Origin: UBA12077 sp963665525
GTDB taxonomy: Bacteria; Bacteroidota; Bacteroidia; Bacteroidales; UBA12077
Assembly: GCA_963665525.1 (NCBI GenBank)
Contig: OY762280.1
Location: forward strand, 3,720,001-3,784,000
Direction: 5' to 3'
Length of the DNA: 64,000 nucleotides
Shown: one piece after another, positions 35,214-44,208 of the stretch
How the letters are laid out: each line of letters begins with the position of its first letter
Position numbering within the stretch: position 1 is the stretch's first letter
The notes under the pieces: model-generated
What the model was told of the DNA's origin: nothing
Databases searched by the model: none
The model's input: the letters and a program-made list of their open reading frames with translations, nothing else
Made by a program: the position numbers and the translations under genes

Positions 35214-36374
35214 CTATGCAAGCGATAGCAATATTTTATATATTATTAAAAAGGGCGCAAATTCGAAAGCACAAAGATACAAAATCATATAAAATATAGA
35301 AACATTCTTTCGAATAATTATTTGAAACGACCGAATAATCTGTAATAAATAAAGTCCAGCGCTTAAAACAATCCCTATGTAAACTATGATAGATAAGTAA
35401 TTATAAGTTAAAAACTGTAAACTCACAACTACCGGTAATAAAGTTAATCCCGTGTTTTTAGTAAAGATATTTACATTATGAAAATATTCTGAAAATACTT
35501 TTTGTTTTAAAAAAATAAAACCAATAAAGGATGATGAAAAAGCTCTAAAAACATATAAAATCACTAAAGATGCTAATACAACTATATAAAGTAGATAATC
35601 AGGAATATTGTTAAAACTAACTCCATAAAAATGTTTTAACTGAATAACAAATATAGATACATTACTAATAAACAGAAGGTTAACCATAAAAGATGCTCTT
35701 TCCATCAAAGAATTCTTTTCTCGATACAATGTATTGGACTCTTTATAGCTCACTACTGATTTCACAAGGGTTAATAAGTATTTCTTGTTAAATAATCGAA
35801 TCCAACCCAGTAAAAGGAATGAAGCAATTAAAATCAATGTAAGCCAATCAAAATGAATTCTTTCTGGAAGTGATTTTGGCTGTATTTCTGTTTTTTGAAC
35901 TGCAATCGTATTTTTGGTTGAATTACCAGATATAACTTCTTCACTTTCAATAAAAACCGATTGATTAACTTCTTTTTCTTCTGGTTTTATTGAAACCATA
36001 TTGTACATGAAATTTTGTTGGAAAGGATCATTTTCTAACCTCTCTAGATTAGGAAAACTTGCTATCCCAAATTGCTTGTACAATATTTCTGTGGTATCGA
36101 CTTTTCTATTTTTCCATTTTAAATAGGCTGCTTTTTTTTCGGCCTGTTCACGAATTAACCTCTCTCGTTCTTCGCTTTGCTTAAGAATAGAATCAATAGC
36201 AGAAAAATCAATTTGTGTCACTGTCTTTAATAAAGTAGTGTCTTTTTTAAAAGAGTCTTGACTTTCTGAAGTTAAATTAGAAGCTTGTGAAACTACAGTT
36301 TGACTTTCAATGGTATCTTGCTGAAAATATTTAATTGCAGAATAAAAATCAATTCCGTTATTATTGTTACGCAT
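35214..36374 (-). CDS. DUF4271 family membrane protein
   Basis: 386 residues. The N-terminal ~165 residues are hydrophilic, with a charged coiled stretch (SILKQSEERERLIREQAEKKAAYLKWKNRK). After it come seven or so hydrophobic helices (about 175-195, 227-245, 250-275, 279-295, 312-330, 333-350 and 365-385). DUF4271 proteins are a Bacteroidota-specific family located next to hemD. Their role is not known to me. It is first of the DUF4271-hemD unit. The 285 bp before it (36375-36659) show no gene. Confidence 0.85.
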   Translation of the reverse strand: MRNNNNGIDFYSAIKYFQQDTIESQTVVSQASNLTSESQDSFKKDTTLLKTVTQIDFSAIDSILKQSEERERLIREQAEKKAAYLKWKNRKVDTTEILYKQFGIASFPNLERLENDPFQQNFMYNMVSIKPEEKEVNQSVFIESEEVISGNSTKNTIAVQKTEIQPKSLPERIHFDWLTLILIASFLLLGWIRLFNKKYLLTLVKSVVSYKESNTLYREKNSLMERASFMVNLLFISNVSIFVIQLKHFYGVSFNNIPDYLLYIVVLASLVILYVFRAFSSSFIGFIFLKQKVFSEYFHNVNIFTKNTGLTLLPVVVSLQFLTYNYLSIIVYIGIVLSAGLYLLQIIRSFQIIIRKNVSIFYMILYLCAFEFAPFLIIYKILLSLA

Positions 36375-36659
36375 ATTCTAATTCAAGTTGCAAATTCGCA
36401 GCAAAGATAATCGTTTTAATTTTACTTGAATCTATTCTGTCGTACTTTTATATTTCTTGTTTTTTTATCCTTTCAGATAATCATCTCCCCTGGTACTCAT
36501 CAATTCCAATTTAAATATTAAAATCTGACAAGGTTAAAGTCATATAATATGTGTCTTATTGTATTATATTACTGTTTTTTATAACGCTTTATTTAAAGTA
36601 TTAATTTATAATTTAACTAGAAAAGAAAATACAACACAAAAATAAGCTTATCATTTGAT

Positions 36660-38462
36660 TTATAGACTATTAAAATACTCAAACAATAATTTAGCTTTTG
36701 TATTACCAATTTCAGCAGATATTTCATCAAGACTTAACGATCGAATGCTTTTTATGGTTTTAAATTTCGTAAGAAGTACATCTATTGTTTTGGGTCCAAT
36801 ACCAGGAATATTATCTAACTCACTTTTTATAAAATTTCCTGATCGTTTATTTCGATGAAACTTAATACCAAAACGATGCGCTTCATTTCGTATATGCTGA
36901 ATTACCTTTAATGATTCAGAGTTTTTATCAAGATATAGAGGAATAGGATCTCCCGGATAAAATATTTCTTCTAATCGTTTTGCAATTCCTATTATTGTAA
37001 CATTATCCTTTATATCCAATTTCTCAAGACTTTTTACCGCAGAATTTAGTTGGCCTTTCCCTCCATCAACCACAATTAACTGAGGTAAACTTTTTTCTTC
37101 ATCAATTAACCTTTTATAACGTCTGTATACAACTTCTTCCATAGAAGCAAAATCATCAGGTCCTTCAACGGTTTTAATATTATAATGCCTATAGTCTTTT
37201 GTGCTAGGTTTAACATTTTTAAACACCACACAGGCAGCAACCGGATTTGTACCTTGAATATTTGAATTGTCAAAACATTCAATATGCACAGGCAGAGCAT
37301 TAAGGTTAAGATCCTTTTTAATAATTTCCATGATTCTTTTACCCGAATGCTTTTCCTTCTTCTTTTCCGATTTTTTTTGCTTTTCCAGTCTGTAATACTT
37401 CAAATTTCGTTCTGAAAGTTCTAAAAGCGATTTTTTCTCACCACGCAATGGGACAGTAACTTTTATATGATCAAGTTTTATGTTTAAGGAAGTAATGATT
37501 TCTTTGGCCGTACTTTTTAATCGTTCACGTATCTCAACAATTGCCAATAATAAAAGATCCTCCAGTTCTTCATTCAGCTTTTTCTTAATCTCTAAGGTAT
37601 GAGCCTGAATAATTCTTCCTTCAACAACTTTCAAAAAATTAACGTAAGCAAAATTATTGTCATCCAGAATATTAAAAACATCAACATTATTTAAACTCGG
37701 ACTAACAATAGTCGATTTACTTTTATACTTTTCAAGAACTTCAATCTTATCTTTGACTAATTGAGCCTCTTCAAACTTAAATTCAGCAGAGTATTGCTTC
37801 ATTAACTTATTCAGATAAACAATAACTTCCTGGATATTTCCTTTAAGTATTTTATGAATATGATGTATTGATTCGTTATAACTCTGCTCTGTTTGTAATC
37901 CTATACAAGGAGCAAGACAATTACCAATATGATACTCTAAACAGGTTTTATATTTCTTTTTCTGGATATTTTCTTGAGATAAATTCAAATTACAGTTGCG
38001 TAAAGGATATAACTGACGAACCAAATCAAGCATGACTTTAACCATATGAACCGAGGTATACGGTCCAAAATACTTCGACCCATCATTTATGATATTACGT
38101 GTGTAAAATACTCTTGGGAAATGCTCGTTTTTAATACAAATCCATGGATAGGTCTTATCATCCTTTAACATTACATTATATCGGGGATGATATTTTTTAA
38201 TCAGATTATTCTCAAGTAAGAGTGCATCAGATTCTGTTTGAACAACAATATACTCTATATGCTCTACTTTGTTTACAAGAACCTTAAGCTTATTATTCTC
38301 ATAGTGTTCTTTATAAAAATAAGACGAAACTCTTTTTTTAAGATTTTTCGCCTTACCTACATAAATAATTTCATTTTGAGAATCATAAAATTGATATACT
38401 CCCGGGCTATCCGGGAGTACAGATAATATTGATTTTATTTTTTCTTTTTGCGCCTGCTTCAT
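36660..38462 (-). CDS. uvrC: excinuclease ABC subunit C
   Basis: 600 residues. The N-terminal GIY-YIG nuclease (GVYQFYDSQNEIIYVGKAKNLKKRV, with GVY and YVG variants) makes the 3' incision. A Cys-rich linker contains CNLNL..CLEYHIGNCLAPCIG. The UVR motif (FKFEEAQLVKDKIEVLEKY) binds UvrB. The C-terminal RNase H-like nuclease (ECFDNSNIQGT, VVDGGKGQL) makes the 5' incision, and HhH motifs (DNIPGIGPKTIDVLL) end the protein. It performs nucleotide excision repair in the cytoplasm. It begins 3 bp downstream of the ade stop, so the two are co-transcribed. Confidence 0.95.
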   Translation of the reverse strand: MKQAQKEKIKSILSVLPDSPGVYQFYDSQNEIIYVGKAKNLKKRVSSYFYKEHYENNKLKVLVNKVEHIEYIVVQTESDALLLENNLIKKYHPRYNVMLKDDKTYPWICIKNEHFPRVFYTRNIINDGSKYFGPYTSVHMVKVMLDLVRQLYPLRNCNLNLSQENIQKKKYKTCLEYHIGNCLAPCIGLQTEQSYNESIHHIHKILKGNIQEVIVYLNKLMKQYSAEFKFEEAQLVKDKIEVLEKYKSKSTIVSPSLNNVDVFNILDDNNFAYVNFLKVVEGRIIQAHTLEIKKKLNEELEDLLLLAIVEIRERLKSTAKEIITSLNIKLDHIKVTVPLRGEKKSLLELSERNLKYYRLEKQKKSEKKKEKHSGKRIMEIIKKDLNLNALPVHIECFDNSNIQGTNPVAACVVFKNVKPSTKDYRHYNIKTVEGPDDFASMEEVVYRRYKRLIDEEKSLPQLIVVDGGKGQLNSAVKSLEKLDIKDNVTIIGIAKRLEEIFYPGDPIPLYLDKNSESLKVIQHIRNEAHRFGIKFHRNKRSGNFIKSELDNIPGIGPKTIDVLLTKFKTIKSIRSLSLDEISAEIGNTKAKLLFEYFNSL

Positions 38463-38465
38463 TAA

Positions 38466-40100
38466 CTATTCTACAAATAGAGATGTAAAATTAAAGGTAG
38501 AAACATCAAATAATCCTTTATCCCCTATTTTTAGTTCCGGAATTACCAATAAAGCCATAAAAGCCATTGTCATAAACGGTGCTGTTAAGGTTGATCCAAA
38601 TTCCTTAGCCAAATTGTGAACATCATGATATTTTTCAGCAACATCTTCAGCTTCTTCAGTCGACATTAGCCCGGCCACATTTAATTTAAGCTCTTTATAA
38701 TCATTTCCATCAACAGCCACAATACCTCCTGTATTTTCTATCACTTTATTAATAGCATTCACAATATCGGTATCGTTGGTTCCAATTGCAATAATATTAT
38801 GACTGTCATGAGCAACACTACCTGCAATTGCACCGCGATTCAATTTAAAATTCTTAATAAACCCTATTTGCGGCTTAGATTTCTGATAACGATTTACAAC
38901 AACAATTTTAAGAATATCTCGATCTATATCACTTTCAATAAAACCATCTTTAATTTTTGGCTCAATGATTTCTTTCCCTGTAAGCAAATCACCATCTTGT
39001 GCTACAATAACCTTAATTCTGTTTGTCTCAGGTTTAACTAATATATCCTCTATTTTTAAAGTCTCACAATTAAAATTATTGACAGCTTTCTCTGATTCTT
39101 TATCAATTAATACTGTTCCCTTATCGTAAACCAAGTTTCCATCAATGTAAGTTTGTAATACCTTAAAATCTTTAAGATCTTCAACTAGTATTAAATCTGC
39201 AGGATCATTAATCTGAAGCAACCCTGTCTTTAAATTATAATGCTTTTTAGGATTTACAGTTGCTGCTGAAATTACATCTAAAACATCGGCACCTTTTTTT
39301 ACTGCTCTACTAATTGTTTTATTAATATGTCCTTTCACTAAATCATCAGGATGGCAATCATCAGTACAAAACATGACCTCTTTTGGATGTGTTTTAAGTA
39401 GAGGAAATAAGTTTTCAAAATCCTTCGCTGCACTACCTTCTCTTATTTGTATCTTAATTCCTTTTTCTATTTTAGCAATAGCTTCATCAACGCTTGTACA
39501 CTCATGATCCGTAGTAATTTTTTGTGCTGCATATTTCTCCAAGCCTTCACCACTTAAACCAGGAGCATGTCCATCAATAGGCTTATTTACCTCATGAGCA
39601 TATTGTATTTTCTTGATAACTTCTTCATCATTATAAATCACACCAGGAAAATTCATCATTTCTGCCAAATAAAATATATCCGGATTTTCCATTAAATCTT
39701 TAATAGCTTCCGAATCAATTACGGCTCCTGAAGTTTCAAACGGCGTTGCAGGAACACACGATGGTGCTCCAAAATAGAATTTAAACGGTGATTTTTTACC
39801 ATTGTTAATCATATAATTCACACCTTCTACTCCTAATACATTCGCAATTTCGTGAGGATCCGAAACGGTTGCAACCGTGCCATTTTTAACTGCGGCTCTA
39901 GCAAAACTTGTTGGTATTACCATCGAGCTTTCAATGTGCACGTGAGAATCAATTAATCCTGGTAATATGTAATTATCATACTCATTAGAAGACTCTGTAA
40001 TTTCAACAATTCTTCCATCTTTAACTTTTACATCTGCATTGAAAATTCGTCGAGCAACAACATCAACGACTTTTCCTGAAATTGAAAATGATTTGTTCAT
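38466..40100 (-). CDS. ade: adenine deaminase
   Basis: 544 residues, an amidohydrolase-fold enzyme converting adenine to hypoxanthine and ammonia in purine salvage. The metal-binding motif LPGLIDSHVHIESS, the HECTSVDEA segment, FCTDDCHPDDL and the C-terminal ADE-specific domain (GSVAHDSHNIIAIGTND) are all present. Length matches the family. The upstream gap to mnmG carries a parS site, and uvrC follows 3 bp after. Confidence 0.94.
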   Translation of the reverse strand: MNKSFSISGKVVDVVARRIFNADVKVKDGRIVEITESSNEYDNYILPGLIDSHVHIESSMVIPTSFARAAVKNGTVATVSDPHEIANVLGVEGVNYMINNGKKSPFKFYFGAPSCVPATPFETSGAVIDSEAIKDLMENPDIFYLAEMMNFPGVIYNDEEVIKKIQYAHEVNKPIDGHAPGLSGEGLEKYAAQKITTDHECTSVDEAIAKIEKGIKIQIREGSAAKDFENLFPLLKTHPKEVMFCTDDCHPDDLVKGHINKTISRAVKKGADVLDVISAATVNPKKHYNLKTGLLQINDPADLILVEDLKDFKVLQTYIDGNLVYDKGTVLIDKESEKAVNNFNCETLKIEDILVKPETNRIKVIVAQDGDLLTGKEIIEPKIKDGFIESDIDRDILKIVVVNRYQKSKPQIGFIKNFKLNRGAIAGSVAHDSHNIIAIGTNDTDIVNAINKVIENTGGIVAVDGNDYKELKLNVAGLMSTEEAEDVAEKYHDVHNLAKEFGSTLTAPFMTMAFMALLVIPELKIGDKGLFDVSTFNFTSLFVE

Positions 40101-40115
40101 AAGAAAAATGATTAA

Positions 40116-40131
40116 TGTTCCACGTGGAACA
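40116..40131. other. parS centromere site (ParB binding), perfect palindrome
   Basis: TGTTCCACGTGGAACA matches the bacterial parS consensus TGTTnCACGTGnAACA at every fixed position and is fully palindromic. It lies in the 50-bp gap between mnmG and ade. A second perfect site is at 60443-60458. ParB spreads from such sites to organise the origin region for segregation. Confidence 0.85.
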
Positions 40132-40150
40132 TGCTTTGTTTTTTTATATT

Positions 40151-42025
40151 TTATCTCCCCATATAAACCAAAAGAACACTTATGTCCGATGGAGATACAC
40201 CACTAATTCTTGCAGCCTGTCCAATGTTTTTGGGAGATATTCTTTTTAGTTTTTGTCTGCCTTCTGTTGAAAGAGATGATATTTCATCGTAATTAAATCC
40301 ATCAGGTATTTTAATGTACTCTAAGCGTTTTAATTTATCTGCCATTTGTTGTTCTCTTTCGATGTATCCAGAATATTTGATTAACACTTCTGCAGATTCA
40401 ATGATTTCATCTTTTTTGTGTTTTATTTCAGAAACTAAATCCTCCAATTCTTCTATCTTACTTATCAAATCGATCAGCTTAACCTGTGGTCTTAATACAA
40501 CATCTAATAGTTTGCGTTTTTGTTTTAATGGGGTTGTTTTTACCTCTTCTAAGTATGGATTAATTTCTTCAGGAGCAATGCTGTGAGTTTTTATAAACTC
40601 AATAATCTTATCTCTTGAATTAATCTTTTCTTTTAGCAAATCAAACCTGTCCTGTTTTGCTAATCCCATTTTATAAGATAGTTCTGTTAATCTTAGATCG
40701 GCATTATCTTGTCTTAATAATATTCTATACTCTGCTCTCGATGTAAACATTCTGTATGGTTCATCTACCCCTTTTGTTACCAGATCATCAATTAAGACAC
40801 CAATATAAGCCTGATCACGATTTAAAATAAATTCTTCCTTTTTATTTATTTTAAGATTTGCATTTATTCCGGCCATCATTCCTTGCGCTGCTGCTTCTTC
40901 ATATCCTGTTGTGCCATTTATCTGTCCGGCAAAATATAAATTTTCTATATATTTTGTTTCTAAGGTGTGTTTTAACTGTGTTGGTGGATAATAATCGTAT
41001 TCTATTGCATAACCAGGCCGGTAAATTTTCACATTTTCTAATCCTGGAATCTTTTTCAAGGCTTTTAACTGCACCTCCCAAGGAAGTGAAGATGAAAATC
41101 CATTAATGTAATATTCATTTGTAGTTTGTCCTTCAGGTTCTAAAAATAGCTGGTGTTTATCTTTTTCTGCAAAAGTCACAATCTTATCTTCTATACTTGG
41201 ACAATATCTTGGCCCAACACCATTGATCGTTCCATTAAAAAGTGGAGACTCTTTAAACCCTGTTTCTAATATTTGATGCACTTCCGTGTCAGTGAATGTG
41301 ATATAACAACTTTTATTGTTATTTGGCTCAAAATCCAATTCGAGAAATGAAAACTGTCCTCCATCCTCGTCACCTTTTTGTTCCGTAACTTTTGAGAAAT
41401 CTATACTTCTAGCATCAATTCTTGCAGGTGTTCCGGTTTTCATTCTGCCTACTTCAAAACCATGAGCTGCCATTTGCTCCGACAAACCTTTTGAAGAGGC
41501 TTCTCCCATTCTTCCACCTTCAACCTGCTTCTTACCTACATGCATTAAACCATTAAGAAAAGTTCCGTTAGTTAAAATAACGGTTCTTGACTCAAATTTA
41601 ATTCCCAATTTAGTTATTACTCCTTTTACTTTTTTATTCTCAATGATGAGTTCTGTTACAGTATCTTGCCACAAATCCAGATGATCAATGTTTTCCAGTA
41701 TGTTTCTCCACTCCGAAGAAAAAATCATACGATCACATTGTGCTCTTGGACTCCACATAGCAGGTCCTTTTGAACGATTCAACATTCTAAATTGAATCAT
41801 ACTTTTATCAGTTACAATTGCTGAATAACCTCCTAAAGCATCTATTTCTTTTACAATTTGCCCTTTTGCAATTCCTCCCATAGCTGGATTGCACGACATT
41901 TGAGCAAATTTTGTCATATCCATAGTGATCAATAATGTTTTTGATCCCATATTTGCAGATGCTGCTGCTGCTTCACATCCAGCATGCCCACCACCTACCA
42001 CAATAACATCATATTCTGGCAACAT
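40151..42025 (-). CDS. mnmG: tRNA uridine-5-carboxymethylaminomethyl modification enzyme, FAD subunit
   Basis: 624 residues, the typical length. The N-terminal FAD-binding GxGxxG is VVGGGHAGCEAAAASA. Family motifs are SCNPAMGGIAKGQIVKEIDALGG, GRMKTGTPARID, FAGQINGTTGYEEAAAQG and DEPYRMFTSRAEYR. With MnmE it adds the carboxymethylaminomethyl group at wobble U34. In many bacteria mnmG sits near the replication origin, in line with other origin signals in this window. It is probably co-transcribed with the ybeY/RsbW-like genes upstream. Confidence 0.96.
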   Translation of the reverse strand: MLPEYDVIVVGGGHAGCEAAAASANMGSKTLLITMDMTKFAQMSCNPAMGGIAKGQIVKEIDALGGYSAIVTDKSMIQFRMLNRSKGPAMWSPRAQCDRMIFSSEWRNILENIDHLDLWQDTVTELIIENKKVKGVITKLGIKFESRTVILTNGTFLNGLMHVGKKQVEGGRMGEASSKGLSEQMAAHGFEVGRMKTGTPARIDARSIDFSKVTEQKGDEDGGQFSFLELDFEPNNNKSCYITFTDTEVHQILETGFKESPLFNGTINGVGPRYCPSIEDKIVTFAEKDKHQLFLEPEGQTTNEYYINGFSSSLPWEVQLKALKKIPGLENVKIYRPGYAIEYDYYPPTQLKHTLETKYIENLYFAGQINGTTGYEEAAAQGMMAGINANLKINKKEEFILNRDQAYIGVLIDDLVTKGVDEPYRMFTSRAEYRILLRQDNADLRLTELSYKMGLAKQDRFDLLKEKINSRDKIIEFIKTHSIAPEEINPYLEEVKTTPLKQKRKLLDVVLRPQVKLIDLISKIEELEDLVSEIKHKKDEIIESAEVLIKYSGYIEREQQMADKLKRLEYIKIPDGFNYDEISSLSTEGRQKLKRISPKNIGQAARISGVSPSDISVLLVYMGR

Positions 42026-42053
42026 AATCGTATTTTTGAAATTTTTTGGAAAA

Positions 42054-42479
42054 TTATGAAAGATTTTTTAATCTATCTAAATAATAGTTTTCTTTTTCTC
42101 TCATTATTAACTTTTCCTCGTCACTATGATCATCATATCCTAATAAATGAAGAATTCCATGCACCATTACACGATGTAATTCTTGCAGAAAAGTAACACT
42201 AAAACGAGTAGAATTGTTTTTTATCGTATCTACACTAATATAAATATCTCCATTAACATTATTGTTTTCACAATAGTTAAATGTTATAATATCCGTAAAA
42301 TAATTGTGTGAAAGATATTGTTTATTAATTTCTAATAAGTATTTATCTGAAGTAAAAATAAAATTAATATCCCCTGGTTTAAAGGATTCAGACAATATCA
42401 CTTCATTGATCCACTTTTTAAGTAAATTTCTATTTTTTAATTGGAATTTCGTGTCTTCGTTGAAGAATTTTGTAGGCAT
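42054..42479 (-). CDS. ybeY: endoribonuclease YbeY (rRNA maturation factor)
   Basis: 141 residues. The zinc motif VHGILHLLGYDDHSDEE (H-G-x-L-H-L-x-G-Y-D-H) is intact. It acts in 16S rRNA 3' maturation and ribosome quality control. The start codon lies 1 bp after the stop of the RsbW-like gene, so translation is coupled. mnmG follows 28 bp downstream. Confidence 0.95.
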   Translation of the reverse strand: MPTKFFNEDTKFQLKNRNLLKKWINEVILSESFKPGDINFIFTSDKYLLEINKQYLSHNYFTDIITFNYCENNNVNGDIYISVDTIKNNSTRFSVTFLQELHRVMVHGILHLLGYDDHSDEEKLIMREKENYYLDRLKNLS

Positions 42480-42480
42480 T

Positions 42481-42879
42481 CTATTTTAAGTTGAATTTTA
42501 TTTCAACTCTGTTTCCTCGTCCATGAAATATAACATCATCGGCTAAGTGCTTCATTAAATACACTCCTCTACCGTGAATATTTTCAATATTTTCCGGAGT
42601 AGTTGGATCTGGCACATTGTAAAAATTAAATCCTGGGCCTTGGTCTTCAATAAAAATACTAATATAGTCTGCATCAACTTCAAAATCTACCCTTACATTT
42701 TTTGTGTCATCCTCTTTGTTTCCATGTACAATTGCATTATTTACTGCTTCAACAGTTGCAATTAACATTTTCCCATAGACTTCTGAGTTGATTTTTGCCT
42801 CTTCCGAAACTTCATCAATTATCTTTTCAATTTTATTGATGTTTTCGATTTTAGACTCTATTACAATGCTTTTTTCCAT
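42481..42879 (-). CDS. RsbW-like ATP-binding protein (GHKL anti-sigma/serine kinase type)
   Basis: 132 residues from the ATG at 42879; the longer frame to 42924 would add 15 non-conserved residues. The GHKL ATPase motifs are the N-box EAVNNAIVHGNK, G1 EDQGPGFN and G2 IHGRGVYLMKHLAD. Such proteins phosphorylate anti-sigma-factor antagonists or bind sigma factors. No sigma-factor or antagonist gene is adjacent, so the partner must be elsewhere. It leads the unit RsbW-like-ybeY-mnmG. Confidence 0.88.
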   Translation of the reverse strand: MEKSIVIESKIENINKIEKIIDEVSEEAKINSEVYGKMLIATVEAVNNAIVHGNKEDDTKNVRVDFEVDADYISIFIEDQGPGFNFYNVPDPTTPENIENIHGRGVYLMKHLADDVIFHGRGNRVEIKFNLK

Positions 42880-43004
42880 TTTTAAAACAGTTGTTAGCAC
42901 GCTACATCTAATTAAGTGATACAATTAACGTTGTATACTTATATTATAGTTTTTTGTTACAGTTTTGTATTTATTTTTTCAAATATATGGTTTTTATAAG
43001 AGAT

Positions 43005-44198
43005 TTATAGCTTTAAAAGCCAGTTTTTTGGATTTTGAACTTTTGTCTCTTCATATATTCCTAAATGCAAAATAGAAGCTTCTCCACTTTCCGAATTATA
43101 TACTTCTCCTATTTGGTGACCCTTTGTTACTTTATCTCCGGGTTTAACACTAACATTTACAATATTTGAATATAATGTTAAATAGTGTCCATGCCTAATA
43201 ATTACTGCCATATTAGCACCAGGAACAGCAATCACTTTTTTAATTTCTCCTTCGTAAATTGCTTTTACTTTTGCATCTCTTGTTGTTCCTATATCCAATC
43301 CTTCGTTCACAATTTTTACACCTTTTAAACCTTCAGGTTCATAAGGACCAAACTCACGAATTACAATACCATTTTCAATAGGCCACATCAATTTTCCCTT
43401 TTGTTCTTTAAATCCTTGAGAAATTAATTCTTCGTTTGCACTTAATGTTTTATAGGTCTTATTTGCCTTCGCCTCTTTTTTTATTAAATCGGCTATGGCT
43501 CTTTTCAGTTGATTCATGATTTTTTCTTTCTCACGAATTTCTTTTCTCAGTTCCGATTCTTTTCTTTTAAGACGACCTATTTCGCTATTCTTTTTTTGTT
43601 TTTCGTTTGTTAAGTAATTTTTTTCTTTTTCTTTATTTGCAAGCAGTTCTATCTTCTCGTTCTTATTGTCTTTTAATTCTTCTTTTTCGTATTCCAGATT
43701 TTTCTGTGCTACCACAATTTTTTGTGCCTGCTTTTTTCTATACTGAGTATATTGCTGAAAATATTTCATTCTTCTGTATGCCTGGTTAAAATCTTCAGCT
43801 GCTAACACAAACATCAATCGATCGTAGTTATTTCTGTTTTTAAATGCAAAATATATCATTTTTGCATATTCATCTTTTAACTTAACCAGATCGTTTTCTA
43901 ACTTTAAAATTTTATTGTTTTTATTCTCTATTTCAGAATCTATTAATTTTATCTCGTCTTCTATTTCTCTAATCAATCGTTCTCTTAAACTAATTCTTTT
44001 CTTAATGATTAATAATTTGTTTAATCCAGCAGTTTTCGTTTTTTCAGTTTGTTCAAGTAATTGATTGGTTAATTTTATATCCTCTTGGGTACGCTTTTTT
44101 CTTTGCTCCAGTTCGTTCTTAGTTTGTGAAAAAACAGATGTGTTTAATGCTAATAGCAATAACCCAATAACAGATATATAAAAGAGAATTTTTTTCAT
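43005..44198 (-). CDS. EnvC-like murein hydrolase activator with degenerate LytM (M23) domain
   Basis: 397 residues with a signal peptide (1-24). A long coiled coil (about 25-250) is rich in Glu and Lys. A C-terminal LytM/M23 fold (about 275-397) follows. Catalytic residues are lost: the first zinc ligand is Asn (VNEGLDIG, where active enzymes have HxGxD), and the final HxH is ILHLG. As in E. coli EnvC, it should activate periplasmic amidases and not cut peptidoglycan itself. It starts 10 bp after the TPR lipoprotein stop. The DUF4292 gene I would expect between these two is missing. Confidence 0.88.
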   Translation of the reverse strand: MKKILFYISVIGLLLLALNTSVFSQTKNELEQRKKRTQEDIKLTNQLLEQTEKTKTAGLNKLLIIKKRISLRERLIREIEDEIKLIDSEIENKNNKILKLENDLVKLKDEYAKMIYFAFKNRNNYDRLMFVLAAEDFNQAYRRMKYFQQYTQYRKKQAQKIVVAQKNLEYEKEELKDNKNEKIELLANKEKEKNYLTNEKQKKNSEIGRLKRKESELRKEIREKEKIMNQLKRAIADLIKKEAKANKTYKTLSANEELISQGFKEQKGKLMWPIENGIVIREFGPYEPEGLKGVKIVNEGLDIGTTRDAKVKAIYEGEIKKVIAVPGANMAVIIRHGHYLTLYSNIVNVSVKPGDKVTKGHQIGEVYNSESGEASILHLGIYEETKVQNPKNWLLKL

Positions 44199-44208
44199 TG
44201 TATACTTA

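Noticed and set aside
42880..42924. N-terminal extension of the RsbW-like protein
   Set aside because: The extra 15 residues are not family-like; the ATG at 42879 gives a normal GHKL start.
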